NCBI RefSeq assembly: GCF_947499215.1
Contig: NZ_CANMNI010000002.1
Location: forward strand, 868,001-932,000
Length of the DNA stretch: 64,000 bases
Source of the DNA: an uncultured Pontibacter sp.
GTDB taxonomy: Bacteria > Bacteroidota > Bacteroidia > Cytophagales > Hymenobacteraceae
Direction: 5' to 3'
Every line of letters starts with the position of its first letter. Position 1 is the stretch's first letter. This document shows positions 35,929 through 45,562 of this stretch, piece by piece. Made by a program: the position numbers and the translations under genes. A model generated the notes under the pieces. It did no database searches. It had not been told where the DNA came from and saw only the letters and a list, made by a program, of their open reading frames with translations.

Positions 35929-37104
35929 CTACCTGTTAAGCACGATCCTAAAGGTACTGCCTTTCCCGATTTCAGAGGATTTGACATACAGCCTGCCCCG
36001 ATGGTAGTTGTCGATGATGCGTTTGGCCAAGGCCAGACCCAAGCCCCAGCCACGTTTCTTGGTGGTATAGCCCGGCAAGAACACACTGTCCATTTTGCTT
36101 TTGGGTATACCCTTGCCCGTATCGCTTATATCGAGTGCTATCTGACTTTTGCCCAACAAAGACAGCTGCAGTTTAATGCTTCCGCGTCCCTCCATGGCGT
36201 CCACCGCGTTTTTGCAGATGTTCTCGATCACCCAGTCGAACAGGGGCACGTTCACCTTAGCCGTAATTTCAGGTGCGAAATTGGATACCACTGTAAAGTC
36301 CACTTTGCTGGAGATGCGGTTCTGCAGGTAGTTGATGGCATTCTCGGTTACCTGCAGGATATTTTCATCGCGCAGCAAGGGCACGGAACCGATGTTAGAG
36401 AAGCGTTCCGTAATGATTTCCAGCCTTCGGATGTCTTTCCAGAGCTCGGCCGTGATGGGTTCGTTCTCAAACTTAGGGCTGGATTTCATGTACTCGTACC
36501 ATGCCATGAGCGACGACAGTGGCGTACCCAACTGGTGAGCGGTCTCTTTGGCGAGGCCCACCCATACCCTGTTCTGCTCCGCCTTGCGGGAGTAGCTAAA
36601 CGCGAAATAGGCCATGAGCGCAAAACACGCGATAACCAAAAGCTGCACATAGGGGTAGTAGCGCAGCTGCGAAAGCAAAGCGGAGTCTTTGTAGAACACG
36701 TAGTTCTCGGAGCCCTCCGCCCAAGGCACGACAATAGGTATGTGCTGGGCCTTCATGCGGGCTATTTCCCGCTGCAGCAGTTCGTTTTTCCGCTTTTCTG
36801 AAATGTTTTCAGGCAGATCGATGTTCTTAAAATCGAGGATATTTTCGTACTCATCCGTTAGGATAACCGGAATGGTGTGATTGGAGGAGAGGATCTCTTC
36901 TTCTATAAAAACAATGTTATCATCACTTGGAGCATTGATCATGTAGCGCAGGCCTTTGGCGTAAAGTTGTACCAATTCCTGCTCACGTTCAGACAATTTG
37001 CTCACTAATACGTTAGTGTACGTGATGGTGACCGCCCCAATGAAGAGCGCGACAATAACAACAAGGAACTTTATTCTGTTCTTTTGCGAGTAAATGGGAA
37101 TCAT
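35929..37104 (-). CDS. Orphan sensor histidine kinase
   Basis: 391 residues. Two membrane helices (13-33 and 149-172) bracket a 115-residue periplasmic sensor. The phospho-acceptor His190 lies in KETAHQLGTPLSSLMAWYEYM. The ATP-binding domain has the N box (VIENICKNAVDAMEG), G1 (ISDTGKGIPKSKMD) and G2 (KRGWGLGLALAKRII). No response regulator lies next to it. It is divergent from hemA, 114 bases apart, but a link to heme synthesis is not shown. Confidence 0.93.
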   Translation of the reverse strand: MIPIYSQKNRIKFLVVIVALFIGAVTITYTNVLVSKLSEREQELVQLYAKGLRYMINAPSDDNIVFIEEEILSSNHTIPVILTDEYENILDFKNIDLPENISEKRKNELLQREIARMKAQHIPIVVPWAEGSENYVFYKDSALLSQLRYYPYVQLLVIACFALMAYFAFSYSRKAEQNRVWVGLAKETAHQLGTPLSSLMAWYEYMKSSPKFENEPITAELWKDIRRLEIITERFSNIGSVPLLRDENILQVTENAINYLQNRISSKVDFTVVSNFAPEITAKVNVPLFDWVIENICKNAVDAMEGRGSIKLQLSLLGKSQIALDISDTGKGIPKSKMDSVFLPGYTTKKRGWGLGLALAKRIIDNYHRGRLYVKSSEIGKGSTFRIVLNR

Positions 37105-37185
37105 GCGGTGAGCGCGAAAATTATCTGAAATTAGTATAAATTAATTAATAAGGGCAAGGAAGTTTCATTTTAATAATCATTACAG

Positions 37186-37193
37186 TAATTTTG
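37186..37193 (+). promoter_or_regulatory. Candidate -7 element for hemA
   Basis: TAATTTTG, 25 bases before the hemA ATG. TTTC (37163-37166) stands at the right distance (19 bases) for a weak -33. Confidence 0.5.
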
Positions 37194-37218
37194 CACTTTA
37201 GTATTCCGAACGTAAATT

Positions 37219-38493
37219 ATGCTTCAGAACTTTAAAGCAATCAGCCTGTCATATAAGAAAGCGCCGCTGGATATCAGGGAACTGATTGCCTTAGACGAGA
37301 ACTCGTGCAGGCAGTTTCTTCAGACGCTGAAAAGCTTTATTCAGGCTTCTGACATATTGGTGCTCTCCACCTGCAACCGCACCGAAGTGTATTATAATGC
37401 CGATGTCGATTACTCCACTGAAATTGTGAAGCTTCTTGGCATTACCAAAGGCATCGACAACATCTCCCAATACCTTGACTATTTTACCATCCTTAACGAG
37501 CACAACGATGCTGTGCAGCATTTATTTGAGGTGAGCATGGGTCTTGAGTCGCAGGTGGTGGGCGATATGCAGATTACAAATCAGGTAAAGCAGTCCTACC
37601 AATGGGCCGCAGACAACGACACCGCCGGTCCGTTCCTGCACCGCCTGATGCACACCATCTTCTTCACGAACAAGCGTGTGGTGCAAGAGACTGCCTTCCG
37701 CGACGGAGCCGCCTCTACCTCCTATGCCGCTATCGAGCTGATAGAGGAGCTGACCGCCGACGTGGTAGCCGAACCGAAAATACTGGTGGTTGGCCTAGGA
37801 GAGATTGGCGCGGATGTATGCAGACACTTGAAAGATAAAGGCTATGAGCATGTGAAAATCACAAACCGCACGCTTACCAAAGCCAAGCATTTGGCTGATG
37901 AGTGCGGCTTGGAAGTGCTCCCGTTTGAGGATATCGTGCAGGGCTTGAAAGAAGCTGATGTGATCATCTCTTCTGTTGCGCGTGAGACACCATTCTTCAC
38001 CAAAGAAATGATCCAGCGCCTAAACGTGCTCACGTTTAAGTTCTTCATTGACCTGTCTGTACCGCGAAGCGTGGAAGCCGAAGTGGAAGCCGTGCCGGGC
38101 GTGCTGGTGTATAACATCGACACGATCCAGAACAAGGCGTCCGCCGCACTGCAACAGCGCATCAACTCAGTACCAAAGGTAAAAGCCATTATAGAGGAGT
38201 CAGTAGAGCAGTTTAATGACTGGTCGAAGGAGATGATGGTGTCTCCTACCATCAACAAGTTGAAAAATACCCTTGAGACCATCCGCCAAGAGGAGATGGC
38301 CCGCTACATGAAAAAGCTTGGCCCGAAAGAAGCCAAACTACTGGATAGTGTTACCAAGTCAATGATGCAGAAAGTTATCAAGCTGCCTGTACTGCAGCTG
38401 AAAGCCGCCTGTAAGCGCGGTGAGGCTGAAACACTCATTGACCTTTTGAACGACTTGTTTGATCTGGAAAAGCAACCTACTGATTCCCATTAA
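37219..38493 (+). CDS. hemA: Glutamyl-tRNA reductase
   Basis: 424 residues. The catalytic Cys52 is in LVLSTCNRTEVYY, the thioester-forming motif of GluTR. MGLESQVVGDMQITNQVKQ and the NADPH-binding ILVVGLGEIGADVCRHL follow, and the C-terminal dimerisation helices end the protein. It reduces Glu-tRNA to glutamate-1-semialdehyde, the first step of C5 tetrapyrrole synthesis. Single gene with promoter and terminator. Confidence 0.96.
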   Translation: MLQNFKAISLSYKKAPLDIRELIALDENSCRQFLQTLKSFIQASDILVLSTCNRTEVYYNADVDYSTEIVKLLGITKGIDNISQYLDYFTILNEHNDAVQHLFEVSMGLESQVVGDMQITNQVKQSYQWAADNDTAGPFLHRLMHTIFFTNKRVVQETAFRDGAASTSYAAIELIEELTADVVAEPKILVVGLGEIGADVCRHLKDKGYEHVKITNRTLTKAKHLADECGLEVLPFEDIVQGLKEADVIISSVARETPFFTKEMIQRLNVLTFKFFIDLSVPRSVEAEVEAVPGVLVYNIDTIQNKASAALQQRINSVPKVKAIIEESVEQFNDWSKEMMVSPTINKLKNTLETIRQEEMARYMKKLGPKEAKLLDSVTKSMMQKVIKLPVLQLKAACKRGEAETLIDLLNDLFDLEKQPTDSH

Positions 38494-38516
38494 AGGTATA
38501 ATCTTATACAATATTG

Positions 38517-38545
38517 AAAGCTGACCTAAAAAGTCAGCTTTTTTT
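38517..38545 (+). terminator. hemA terminator
   Basis: AAAGCTGAC / GTCAGCTTT stem followed by TTTTT, 24 bases after the stop. Confidence 0.85.
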
Positions 38546-38555
38546 ATGCTTAAAC

Positions 38556-38587
38556 TTGCAACATATAACTATTTAATTATATCTTTG
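38556..38587 (+). promoter_or_regulatory. Promoter of small lipoprotein gene
   Basis: TTG (38556-38558), 21 bases, then TATCTTTG (38580-38587), upstream of the ATG at 38715. Confidence 0.5.
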
Positions 38588-38714
38588 CACATATAAATAT
38601 TCAAATAACTTATTTGATTTAAATAGCCACTCGCACATAGTGCTTGCCGGAAAAACAAGAACCGATCCGAGCTACGAGAACAACAAGACAGAAAAACATC
38701 CTTATTACATTGAA

Positions 38715-39122
38715 ATGAAAAACATCTCTACGCTACTCACTTTTGTTTCTGTTGTTCTGCTTCTCAGCTCCTGCACTAGTCACTCTTTTATGCTGACAGA
38801 GCGCGATCTGGCAAACGATGGAGTACACCCTATTCAGCAGGCTGAGTTCAAAACAGTTGCTAATAAGTCTAGCGAGGTTAATGTTGACGCAAACGCCAAG
38901 TGGATGGCTGCTTCTAGACCGCATGTAGTATCCACATCGGAGCGTATAGCCCGCCGCACCGAAGCCGTGGAGCTTTCTGCCGCTACCACTGTAGAAGGGC
39001 ACGAATTGCTGAAACGAGAAGTGGGAAAGGCCATGAAGAAAGAAAAGTCAGCTCCTAAGTCTAGCACGCGCAAAGAAAAAACCAAAAAACAGCAGAAGGC
39101 TGAAGGCAAAGTCCTACTCTAA
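38715..39122 (+). CDS. Small Lys-rich hypothetical lipoprotein
   Basis: 135 residues from ATG 38715, chosen because MKNISTLLTFVSVVLLLSSC makes a clean lipoprotein signal with Cys20; a GTG at 38640 would bury it. The mature part is about 115 residues, mostly helical by pattern, ending in a Lys-rich tail (KKEKSAPKSSTRKEKTKKQQ). No family recognised. It has its own promoter. The tail may hold nucleic acid, peptidoglycan or acidic lipids, but this is only a guess. Confidence 0.65.
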   Translation: MKNISTLLTFVSVVLLLSSCTSHSFMLTERDLANDGVHPIQQAEFKTVANKSSEVNVDANAKWMAASRPHVVSTSERIARRTEAVELSAATTVEGHELLKREVGKAMKKEKSAPKSSTRKEKTKKQQKAEGKVLL

Positions 39123-39219
39123 GCCTAACCCTCTCCTTTCTTGGTCTCACCTATCCCATTGTAGGGTATAGAACCTGTTTCCAATACTCCGTGAACAGCT
39201 AATTTAATTTAGTTAATAA

Positions 39220-39277
39220 AAAAGCCAAAGGTCCCCGCCAGCTTCATAAATTGAAGGGAGCGGAGACCTTTGGCTTT
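39220..39277. terminator. Long hairpin between convergent genes
   Basis: AAAGCCAAAGGTC...and the matching GACCTTTGGCTTT form a long stem with few mismatches, flanked by A and T runs. It lies between the lipoprotein and the ArsR-type gene. Confidence 0.75.
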
Positions 39278-39323
39278 AGGGTAAGTGCAATTCCCGGTAC
39301 CAGCGGTACCGATAGTCTAAGGC

Positions 39324-39632
39324 TTAAATATCAATGCAACATTCTTCCAGACAATCAATCACATCGATTAATTTCGGGATAGCAAGAGAGTAATAGATTT
39401 TAGTACCAACCTTAAAAGAGGAGAGCACACCTTTATCCTTCAGCGTGATAAGGTGCTGAGAGGCAATAGCCTGCGGAAGGTCAAGGTACTTATATATCTC
39501 CGTAACAGTCATTTTATCTTCCTTGCCAAGCAAGTCCACTATTGCCAGTCTTTTCGGGTGTGCCAGTACTTTCAGCATGGCTGCCGCCTTATCTATTTTT
39601 TTAGATTCAATTCGAGACAACAAACTTTTCAT
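39324..39632 (-). CDS. ArsR/SmtB-family winged-helix regulator
   Basis: 102 residues with an ArsR winged helix: AAAMLKVLAHPKRLAIVDLL, VTEIYKYLDLPQAIASQHLI (recognition helix) and the wing KVGTKIYYSL. The canonical metal-site ELCVCD in the recognition helix is absent. Instead the C-terminus ends CLEECCIDI with Cys94, Cys98 and Cys99, which could form a thiol or metal sensor. It stands alone, with no metal or sulfur genes beside it. Its own operator may be the dyad at 39875. Confidence 0.85.
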   Translation of the reverse strand: MKSLLSRIESKKIDKAAAMLKVLAHPKRLAIVDLLGKEDKMTVTEIYKYLDLPQAIASQHLITLKDKGVLSSFKVGTKIYYSLAIPKLIDVIDCLEECCIDI

Positions 39633-39874
39633 AATTAAAAAATATACCTAACAGTTTCTACATACATTTAAACAATACAATTCATATTAAGATATATACG
39701 GCAATAGCGACATTTGGCTGATATACCTTCAAATGATTTTTAAAATTTTCTTCTGAAGGCACTCATAACACAACACACTCCTTGTCAGACACATCCTGTA
39801 ATCTGAATTGAATAGGTGTACGTAGAAAAATTAAAATTGGATATATAAAATACTTAATGTTAATAGATTACTAT

Positions 39875-39899
39875 ATGTGCATGTACAGATTGTGCACAT
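39875..39899. promoter_or_regulatory. Dyad ATGTGCA-N11-TGCACAT
   Basis: A perfect 7-bp inverted repeat in the regulatory region upstream of the ArsR-type regulator. It has the look of a regulator-binding site but is 243 bases from that gene's start. Confidence 0.25.
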
Positions 39900-40056
39900 C
39901 CACGAAACCACACATTTAATATACTCCCCTCTTTTAAGATTCTTTGTCAGAACCGTCTTTCAGATAATACTACGAATATAGTGCAAAACATATTGTGTGG
40001 GTAGTCCTAATCCATTTGGGCATCTATACCTTTCTGTAAGCTCTGAGGTATTTTTG

Positions 40057-40064
40057 TACCTTTG
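40057..40064 (+). promoter_or_regulatory. Candidate -7 element of GLFV dehydrogenase gene
   Basis: TACCTTTG (TAnnTTTG), 33 bases before the ATG. No clear -33. Confidence 0.45.
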
Positions 40065-40096
40065 CGGTCTGTAAACCCTTAACGACTAACAAACGC

Positions 40097-41323
40097 ATGA
40101 AAGAGCTTCTCGAAAAATTTGAGAATAAACGCCCTGAGATAGTATTTGAGTGGAAAGACGCTGAAACTGAGGCCGAAGGCTGGGTAGTGATTAACTCCCT
40201 GCGTGGTGGTGCGGCAGGTGGTGGAACCCGCATGCGCAAAGGCTTGGACAAACGTGAGGTAGAATCACTGGCCAAAACCATGGAAGTGAAATTCACCGTT
40301 TCAGGTCCGGCCATCGGCGGTGCCAAGTCCGGCATCAACTTTGACCCAAGCGACCCTCGTAAGCGGGGTGTGCTGGAGCGTTGGTATAAAGCGGTCATTC
40401 CATTACTTAAAAACTACTATGGCACAGGCGGTGACCTGAACGTAGACGAAATACATGAAGTAATTCCGATAACAGAGGACTATGGACTGTGGCACCCGCA
40501 GGAAGGCGTTGTAAACGGACACTTTAACGCCACAGAGCCCCAGAAGATAAACAAGATCGGGCAGCTGCGCCAAGGTGTGATTAAGGTGATAGAAGACCCG
40601 GCGTATACCCCCGAAGCGGCGCGCAAATATACCGTGGCTGACATGATAACCGGCTATGGCGTGGCCGAAGCGGTATGCCACTACTATACTATCTGGGGCG
40701 GTTCGTTTGAAGGAAAGCGTGCCATTATACAGGGCTGGGGCAACGTAGGGGCTGCGGCGGCTTTCTATCTGGCCTCTAAAGGCGTCAAGATTGTTGGCAT
40801 CATCGATCGCGTGGGTGGTTTGGTAAAAGAAGAAGGCTTTAGCTTTGAAGAGATTCGCAATTTGTTCTTAGGTCGCCAAGGCAACACGCTATATGCCGAG
40901 AATTTGATTCCATTTGAGGAGATAAACAACCGCATCTGGTCGCTTCCTGCTGAGATATTTATACCTGCAGCCGCGTCCCGATTGGTTACCCGCGGCCAAC
41001 TTGGGCAAATGATCGCCAGTGGTTTGGAGGTAATTTCCAGTGGCGCCAACGTGCCGTTTCAAGATCCGGAGATTTTCTTCGGACCTACAGGCGAGTTCGC
41101 CGACCAGAACATCTCTGTTATTCCTGACTTTATCGCCAACTGCGGCATGGCCCGTGTATTCGCCTACCTCATGGAAGATGAGGTGGAAATCACGGACGAG
41201 GCCATTTTCCATGACATTTCCAGTATCATCGGGCAGGCGCTGGAGAAGACGCATACCAAGAATCAGGCAAAGACCGAAATAGCCAAAACCTCTTTCGAGA
41301 TAGCCCTAAGCCAGCTGCTATAA
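40097..41323 (+). CDS. Glu/Leu/Phe/Val dehydrogenase family, divergent member
   Basis: 408 residues, GLFV fold. The first domain reads GGAAGGGTRMRKGLDKREVE, then EVKFTVSGPAIGGAKSGINF with Lys65 and Lys77 at the catalytic positions, and GTGGDLNVDEIHEVIPI. The Rossmann domain has AIIQGWGNVGAAAA. It is distinct from the standard GDH at 26948 and the leucine-type enzyme at 51361. The amino acid it deaminates cannot be told. The next gene, 8 bases downstream, encodes an MscS channel, so the two are one transcript. Confidence 0.85.
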   Translation: MKELLEKFENKRPEIVFEWKDAETEAEGWVVINSLRGGAAGGGTRMRKGLDKREVESLAKTMEVKFTVSGPAIGGAKSGINFDPSDPRKRGVLERWYKAVIPLLKNYYGTGGDLNVDEIHEVIPITEDYGLWHPQEGVVNGHFNATEPQKINKIGQLRQGVIKVIEDPAYTPEAARKYTVADMITGYGVAEAVCHYYTIWGGSFEGKRAIIQGWGNVGAAAAFYLASKGVKIVGIIDRVGGLVKEEGFSFEEIRNLFLGRQGNTLYAENLIPFEEINNRIWSLPAEIFIPAAASRLVTRGQLGQMIASGLEVISSGANVPFQDPEIFFGPTGEFADQNISVIPDFIANCGMARVFAYLMEDEVEITDEAIFHDISSIIGQALEKTHTKNQAKTEIAKTSFEIALSQLL

Positions 41324-41331
41324 CAAGTATT

Positions 41332-42480
41332 ATGGAAGAACTAAGAGACTTTCTTTCTCAGGAGTTTCTGGGCAACAGGGTATCGGCTTACCTATGGGCG
41401 GCCGGCATCTTGCTGTTCGGCTTTATTTTCAAAACACTTCTTTCCAAGCTCATCACCAGCATTATTTTTAAGCTGGTAAAACGCTTTGCAGACGAAGAAG
41501 GCCAAGTTAGCTTAAAACGCTTCCTGATTCAGCCACTTGAAATGGTGGTCTTTCTGGTGTTTCTGTTTTTTGCGGTTAATGTACTGGATTATCCTGTCGG
41601 ATTTGGCGGCCCGATGTTGCAGTTGCTGCTGTTCCGTATTTACCAGATCTTCATCATCGCTGCCATTACGTGGGTAATCACACGTTTTGTTGATTTTGTA
41701 GGGCTTATATTTCAGCGCAGGGCATCCCGCACAGCCTCTAAACTTGACGACCAGTTGGTGCCTTTCTTCATCGACTTCCTGAAGGTGATGATTTACATCT
41801 TCGCTTTTCTGGTGGTGCTCGGATCGGTGTTCAGCGTCAATGTGGCTGGCATGGTCGCTGGCCTCGGTGTCGGTGGTTTGGCTATTGCCTTTGCCGCCAA
41901 GGAGAGCTTAGAGAACCTGCTTGCCTCCTTCACTATCTTCTTAGACCACCCCTTTGTTGTGGGTGATTTGGTAGAGGTAGACGGCATAACAGGCGTTATT
42001 GAAAAGATCGGCTTCAGGAGTACACGAATCCGCACACTGGAGAAAACGTTTGTGACCGTGCCCAACAAGAGCATGATCGACAAACCGCTCAATAACTTAA
42101 GCCTTCGCACCTTCCGCCGTGTGCAGTTCGACGTGAATCTTACTTACGATACCACCTCCGCCCAGATCAAAGCCATCACGACGGAGCTGCAGGAGTATAT
42201 CGATAACCACCCGCAGACGAATCAGGATGGCCGTATCCGCTTCCAGAACCTTGGGGCAAGCTCAAAAGACGTGATGGTACTGTACTTTGTAGAGGCCTTG
42301 GACTGGAATGATTTCATCGATATAAAGGAAGAGGTGGCCTATAAGGTTGTGGAAGTGGTCGAGAAGCACGGCGCTGACTTTGCCTTCCCGACCCAAACGC
42401 TGCATCTGTTTAACGAAAGCAAGAAGGCGACTCCAAAACCACCCGAAACAGCGCATTTCCCATCCACTGATTTCCAGTAG
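41332..42480 (+). CDS. MscS-family mechanosensitive channel
   Basis: 382 residues. Four or five membrane helices lead to the pore-lining VAGMVAGLGVGGLAIAFAAK (Gly/Ala-rich TM3) and the beta domain DHPFVVGDLVEVDGITGVIEKI with RSTRIRTLEKTFVTVPNKSM. It opens under membrane tension to release solutes in osmotic down-shock. The N-terminus has extra helices compared with E. coli MscS. Cotranscribed with the dehydrogenase upstream; a terminator follows. Confidence 0.92.
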   Translation: MEELRDFLSQEFLGNRVSAYLWAAGILLFGFIFKTLLSKLITSIIFKLVKRFADEEGQVSLKRFLIQPLEMVVFLVFLFFAVNVLDYPVGFGGPMLQLLLFRIYQIFIIAAITWVITRFVDFVGLIFQRRASRTASKLDDQLVPFFIDFLKVMIYIFAFLVVLGSVFSVNVAGMVAGLGVGGLAIAFAAKESLENLLASFTIFLDHPFVVGDLVEVDGITGVIEKIGFRSTRIRTLEKTFVTVPNKSMIDKPLNNLSLRTFRRVQFDVNLTYDTTSAQIKAITTELQEYIDNHPQTNQDGRIRFQNLGASSKDVMVLYFVEALDWNDFIDIKEEVAYKVVEVVEKHGADFAFPTQTLHLFNESKKATPKPPETAHFPSTDFQ

Positions 42481-42488
42481 GTATAAAT

Positions 42489-42519
42489 AAAAAAGTCGGA
42501 GAAGCTCCGACTTTTTTTT
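42489..42519 (+). terminator. mscS terminator
   Basis: AAAAGTCGGAG / CTCCGACTTTT stem followed by TTTT, 10 bases after the stop. Confidence 0.9.
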
Positions 42520-42857
42520 CACCCTTATATTTTCATACTGTGCTGGCTTACCTCTCAAGATTGTATCTTAACAAGGGGGCTCACAGTTCATCTCATTTCT
42601 ATTCCCAAAAATCAACACAAATCATTATTGTAATTTTGATCTCTTTAACGGTCAATGTATGGTTGGGTTATACAACAAACAGCATTTTTTTAACAAAGCA
42701 GACACTTTCACCGGTAAACACCGGTTAACAAAGGATGTAAGTAAAATATAATTTTTACAATACTCCTGTCAACCACCCCGTATCTAGCAAAATTGTTAGC
42801 GATAAGTAAGAAGGAAAATCGCAAAAGAAGGGGTTCAAGGCAACGACTATTCCGGGC
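42520..42857. other. Gene-free stretch before AsmA gene end
   Basis: 338 bases without a supported gene. It contains ACCGGT twice in CACCGGTAAACACCGGTTAAC (about 42708-42728) and one TAATTTTG box on the plus strand (about 42630) with no gene behind it. Confidence 0.5.
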
Positions 42858-45377
42858 CTAATCGAAGTCAAAGTACTCGCCTTCCTGCAGCTCTACTTTC
42901 TTCTCCTGCTTTACAGGCTTCTTGCCGCGCAGCAAATCCTTTAGCACCTGTCCTTCCTGTTTGAGGTCTGTTTTGATCTTCTCCCGAACACGCTCGTTGT
43001 CGTAGGCTATCTTAAAGTCGCTCTCCTTGCCCTTTAGCGTCAGAAACAGCATGCTGTTGCCGGCATCGGGGTCTTCTGCCACCACACCGTAAACCGCGTC
43101 CCTGTCAGGACGGCTACTCTTAAGCAATGGCAACTTTATGCGGTAGTCCATATCCTGATCGAAGGTATGCGTGCCCGCTATCGACATAGTTGGCATAGCC
43201 GAGAGGTTGGAGCGAATGTCCATTTCAGGTATAAAGATCGTGCGTTGCTGTATCCAGAAGTTGTTGCTCAGCTCTGCAAACTTCATATTAGCCAGCTCCG
43301 AGCGTTTCACGAAGGCCGACATCTTCTGCATGGGTTCAAAATTGATCAACTGTCCATCACGCACGGTAGCGGCAATCTCTGCCTGCATCAGGTCCGTTTT
43401 GGTGTTCAGTTGACTGTCGAAGTATACTTCCGATACAATGTTGGCCGTGAGTTTGCCGCGCAGGTGCCTGTCTACGATAAAGTCTTGCCCGAAATTCTCG
43501 AACACATAGAACAGGCTGTCCACGCTCATGTTGCTGAGCTTGGTAGCAGTGTTTACTTTAATGTGGTCACGGGTGCGTGCATCAAGGTTGCCTCGCACGG
43601 CAAAGTTGCCTCCGATAGCGTTAAATGATATGTTAGGCGTCGAAATCACTTGATTGCGCAGCTTCACCTCTCCCTTGATGTGCTCCCCTTTAAAGCGCCT
43701 GAATTTAGCCTTCCGAATAGAAGCACTCAGATCGAAGGCGATATCCGGCGATACGTTAAACTTGTAGGCAGATGCTCCGCTGGCATTTCTGGCTTCTTCC
43801 GGGGTATTCAGTTCTTCGCTCAGCAATTGGTCGAAATCGAGGTACTGGCTGTTGAAATCGGCCTCTACCAAGAGGCGCTGTTTGTCGAGCAGGAGCCACG
43901 CCATCACATTCCGGAACATCCCGTTGAGCACGAAATCAGAGTTGCCCAACTGCCCCTTGAAGTCAGACACAGCCACATCGTTCTTCTTGAAAATAAAATT
44001 GCCATGCAGCCCTTTGAGCGGCATCGGCAGCTCTTTTAGGTTAAGCGCCACATTATGCAGCGTCACGTCTCCGCTTGTATTGAGGGTACTGTTCCCCGGC
44101 TTTGCTTTAAACTCCTTCAGGTTTCCGGCAAAGACGATGTGCACGTCAGCCAAGCCGCTCCCACTGCGAACTTCGTCTAGCTTGAGCAAACCTACTACAT
44201 AGCCAACATCCAGCATCCCTTTCGCGCTAAAGGCCAAATAAGGGTTGTCGAAGTTGCGGTAGGTCAGGCTCCCGGAGAAGGGCCGCTTGTTCAGCACACC
44301 TTCGAGCTTTTTGAGCTCCAGTACCGAAGTGCTGGCATTCTGTTTGGCACCGTTTGTAAAGTAGCCTTCTAGGTTAAGACTTTCTACTTTCTGTTTGATA
44401 TCCGGATGATAGAAAGAAGCATTGCGGCAACCAAACTCGAAAGCCACCTGCGGATTGTCTCTGGCTGACACTTTACCCTTCACCGTACCTTTAAAGAAAA
44501 TATCGCCTTCGCTGCGGTATTGGCTATACTCTTTGGTTATATGCTGTGGCAGCAGAGAAAGCAGCGACTGTATGTTGGTATCCTTTCCCTGCAGTCGCAG
44601 GTCAAGCTCCGTAGGGCCGCCATACGCAATGTTCCCTCCCACTTCGTAGGCAGCGCCCTCCACTTTCACAACCGACGGCTGCAGCGCGATGGTATGCGCA
44701 TTACGATCGATCACTAAAGCGGTACTCAGGTCTACATGCTTGTCTTTGAAATACTCCCCCTCCCCAATCCGGATCGCGCTTATGGTAGCGTCACCGGTGG
44801 CCTCTAGGTCTATTTTATCAGAGGTGATGGTCATGGCCGCCACGAGTTGCTTTGCGTCAGCCTGAATGTCGTGGTTGAGCTGCAGGTCGGTGTAGCGTAC
44901 CGCCACGTTACTCAGGTTTATCTTCTCGAGGTTGAAAGCGAAATCCTCGGAAGCGGCGGTGGTATCGGTCACAAGGATGTGGTAGTTGGGCTTTCCATCT
45001 TTCAGCACCCGTACATGTAGCTCGCCCTCCTCCATGTACAGTTGCTTCACGCTATACCTGCCCCGGATAATGTCGAACACGCTGAAGGTAAAGTATAGCC
45101 GCTCGGCCTTCGCCAGTGACACGTCGCTATCCGGTATACCTTCTATTACATTGACCTGATTGAGGGCCACGGCCACTTGCGGGAACTTCTCGAAGAGCGA
45201 GAGCGATATTTTGGCGACTTCTACCTTAGTTTTGATGTGCTTATTGGCCTCGGCCACAAAAAGACCAATGATTTTATCTTGATACGCATACACCAAGCCC
45301 GCGGAAATGCCAGTAATCGCCACTGCAGCAATGGCGATATAAAATAGCACTTTTTTCACAACACGATTTCGTCCCAA
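42858..45377 (-). CDS. AsmA-family large membrane-anchored protein
   Basis: 839 residues: one N-terminal membrane anchor (residues 9-30), then a long beta-strand-rich periplasmic part. The opening VEVAKISLSLFEKFPQVAVALNQVNV and the C-terminal AsmA_2-type region (VRDGQLINFEPMQKMSAF, VKRSELANMKFAELSN) mark the AsmA/TamB-like group. The family spans the periplasm and is linked to lipid transport to the outer membrane. Acidic tail EGEYFDFD. Single gene; start ATG preceded by a long A/T-rich leader. Confidence 0.85.
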   Translation of the reverse strand: MGRNRVVKKVLFYIAIAAVAITGISAGLVYAYQDKIIGLFVAEANKHIKTKVEVAKISLSLFEKFPQVAVALNQVNVIEGIPDSDVSLAKAERLYFTFSVFDIIRGRYSVKQLYMEEGELHVRVLKDGKPNYHILVTDTTAASEDFAFNLEKINLSNVAVRYTDLQLNHDIQADAKQLVAAMTITSDKIDLEATGDATISAIRIGEGEYFKDKHVDLSTALVIDRNAHTIALQPSVVKVEGAAYEVGGNIAYGGPTELDLRLQGKDTNIQSLLSLLPQHITKEYSQYRSEGDIFFKGTVKGKVSARDNPQVAFEFGCRNASFYHPDIKQKVESLNLEGYFTNGAKQNASTSVLELKKLEGVLNKRPFSGSLTYRNFDNPYLAFSAKGMLDVGYVVGLLKLDEVRSGSGLADVHIVFAGNLKEFKAKPGNSTLNTSGDVTLHNVALNLKELPMPLKGLHGNFIFKKNDVAVSDFKGQLGNSDFVLNGMFRNVMAWLLLDKQRLLVEADFNSQYLDFDQLLSEELNTPEEARNASGASAYKFNVSPDIAFDLSASIRKAKFRRFKGEHIKGEVKLRNQVISTPNISFNAIGGNFAVRGNLDARTRDHIKVNTATKLSNMSVDSLFYVFENFGQDFIVDRHLRGKLTANIVSEVYFDSQLNTKTDLMQAEIAATVRDGQLINFEPMQKMSAFVKRSELANMKFAELSNNFWIQQRTIFIPEMDIRSNLSAMPTMSIAGTHTFDQDMDYRIKLPLLKSSRPDRDAVYGVVAEDPDAGNSMLFLTLKGKESDFKIAYDNERVREKIKTDLKQEGQVLKDLLRGKKPVKQEKKVELQEGEYFDFD

Positions 45378-45490
45378 GAGAAAGTTCAGATTTTAAGCAT
45401 CTTACAAAAGCTAAAGGTACTGCAGTAATTACAGGCGAACAATAGGCACCACGGCTTGAAAAAAAATTTTAAGATTTTTTTTCTGAATGT

Positions 45491-45521
45491 TTTGCAGTTT
45501 CAAAAAAACACCCCATATTTG
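45491..45521 (+). promoter_or_regulatory. tRNA-Val promoter
   Basis: TTTG (45491-45494), 19 bases, then CATATTTG (45514-45521), one mismatch from TAnnTTTG. The spacing is ideal and the tRNA begins 42 bases downstream. Confidence 0.55.
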
Positions 45522-45562
45522 CATCATCAAACGGGGACAACAGGTCAACGAAACGATAAAAC

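Larger units (their letters stand above)
39633..40096. other. A/T-rich divergent regulatory region
   Basis: 464 bases between the divergent ArsR-type gene and a GLFV dehydrogenase. It contains no convincing ORF, a possible operator dyad (39875-39899) and a promoter for the right-hand gene (40057-40064). Confidence 0.6.

Noticed and set aside
42630..42637. TAATTTTG promoter-like box
   Set aside because: No gene follows on that strand, so probably a chance match.
42540..42728. 62-codon plus-strand ORF after mscS
   Set aside because: Starts just after a strong terminator, has no family resemblance, and the codon use is unlike its neighbours.
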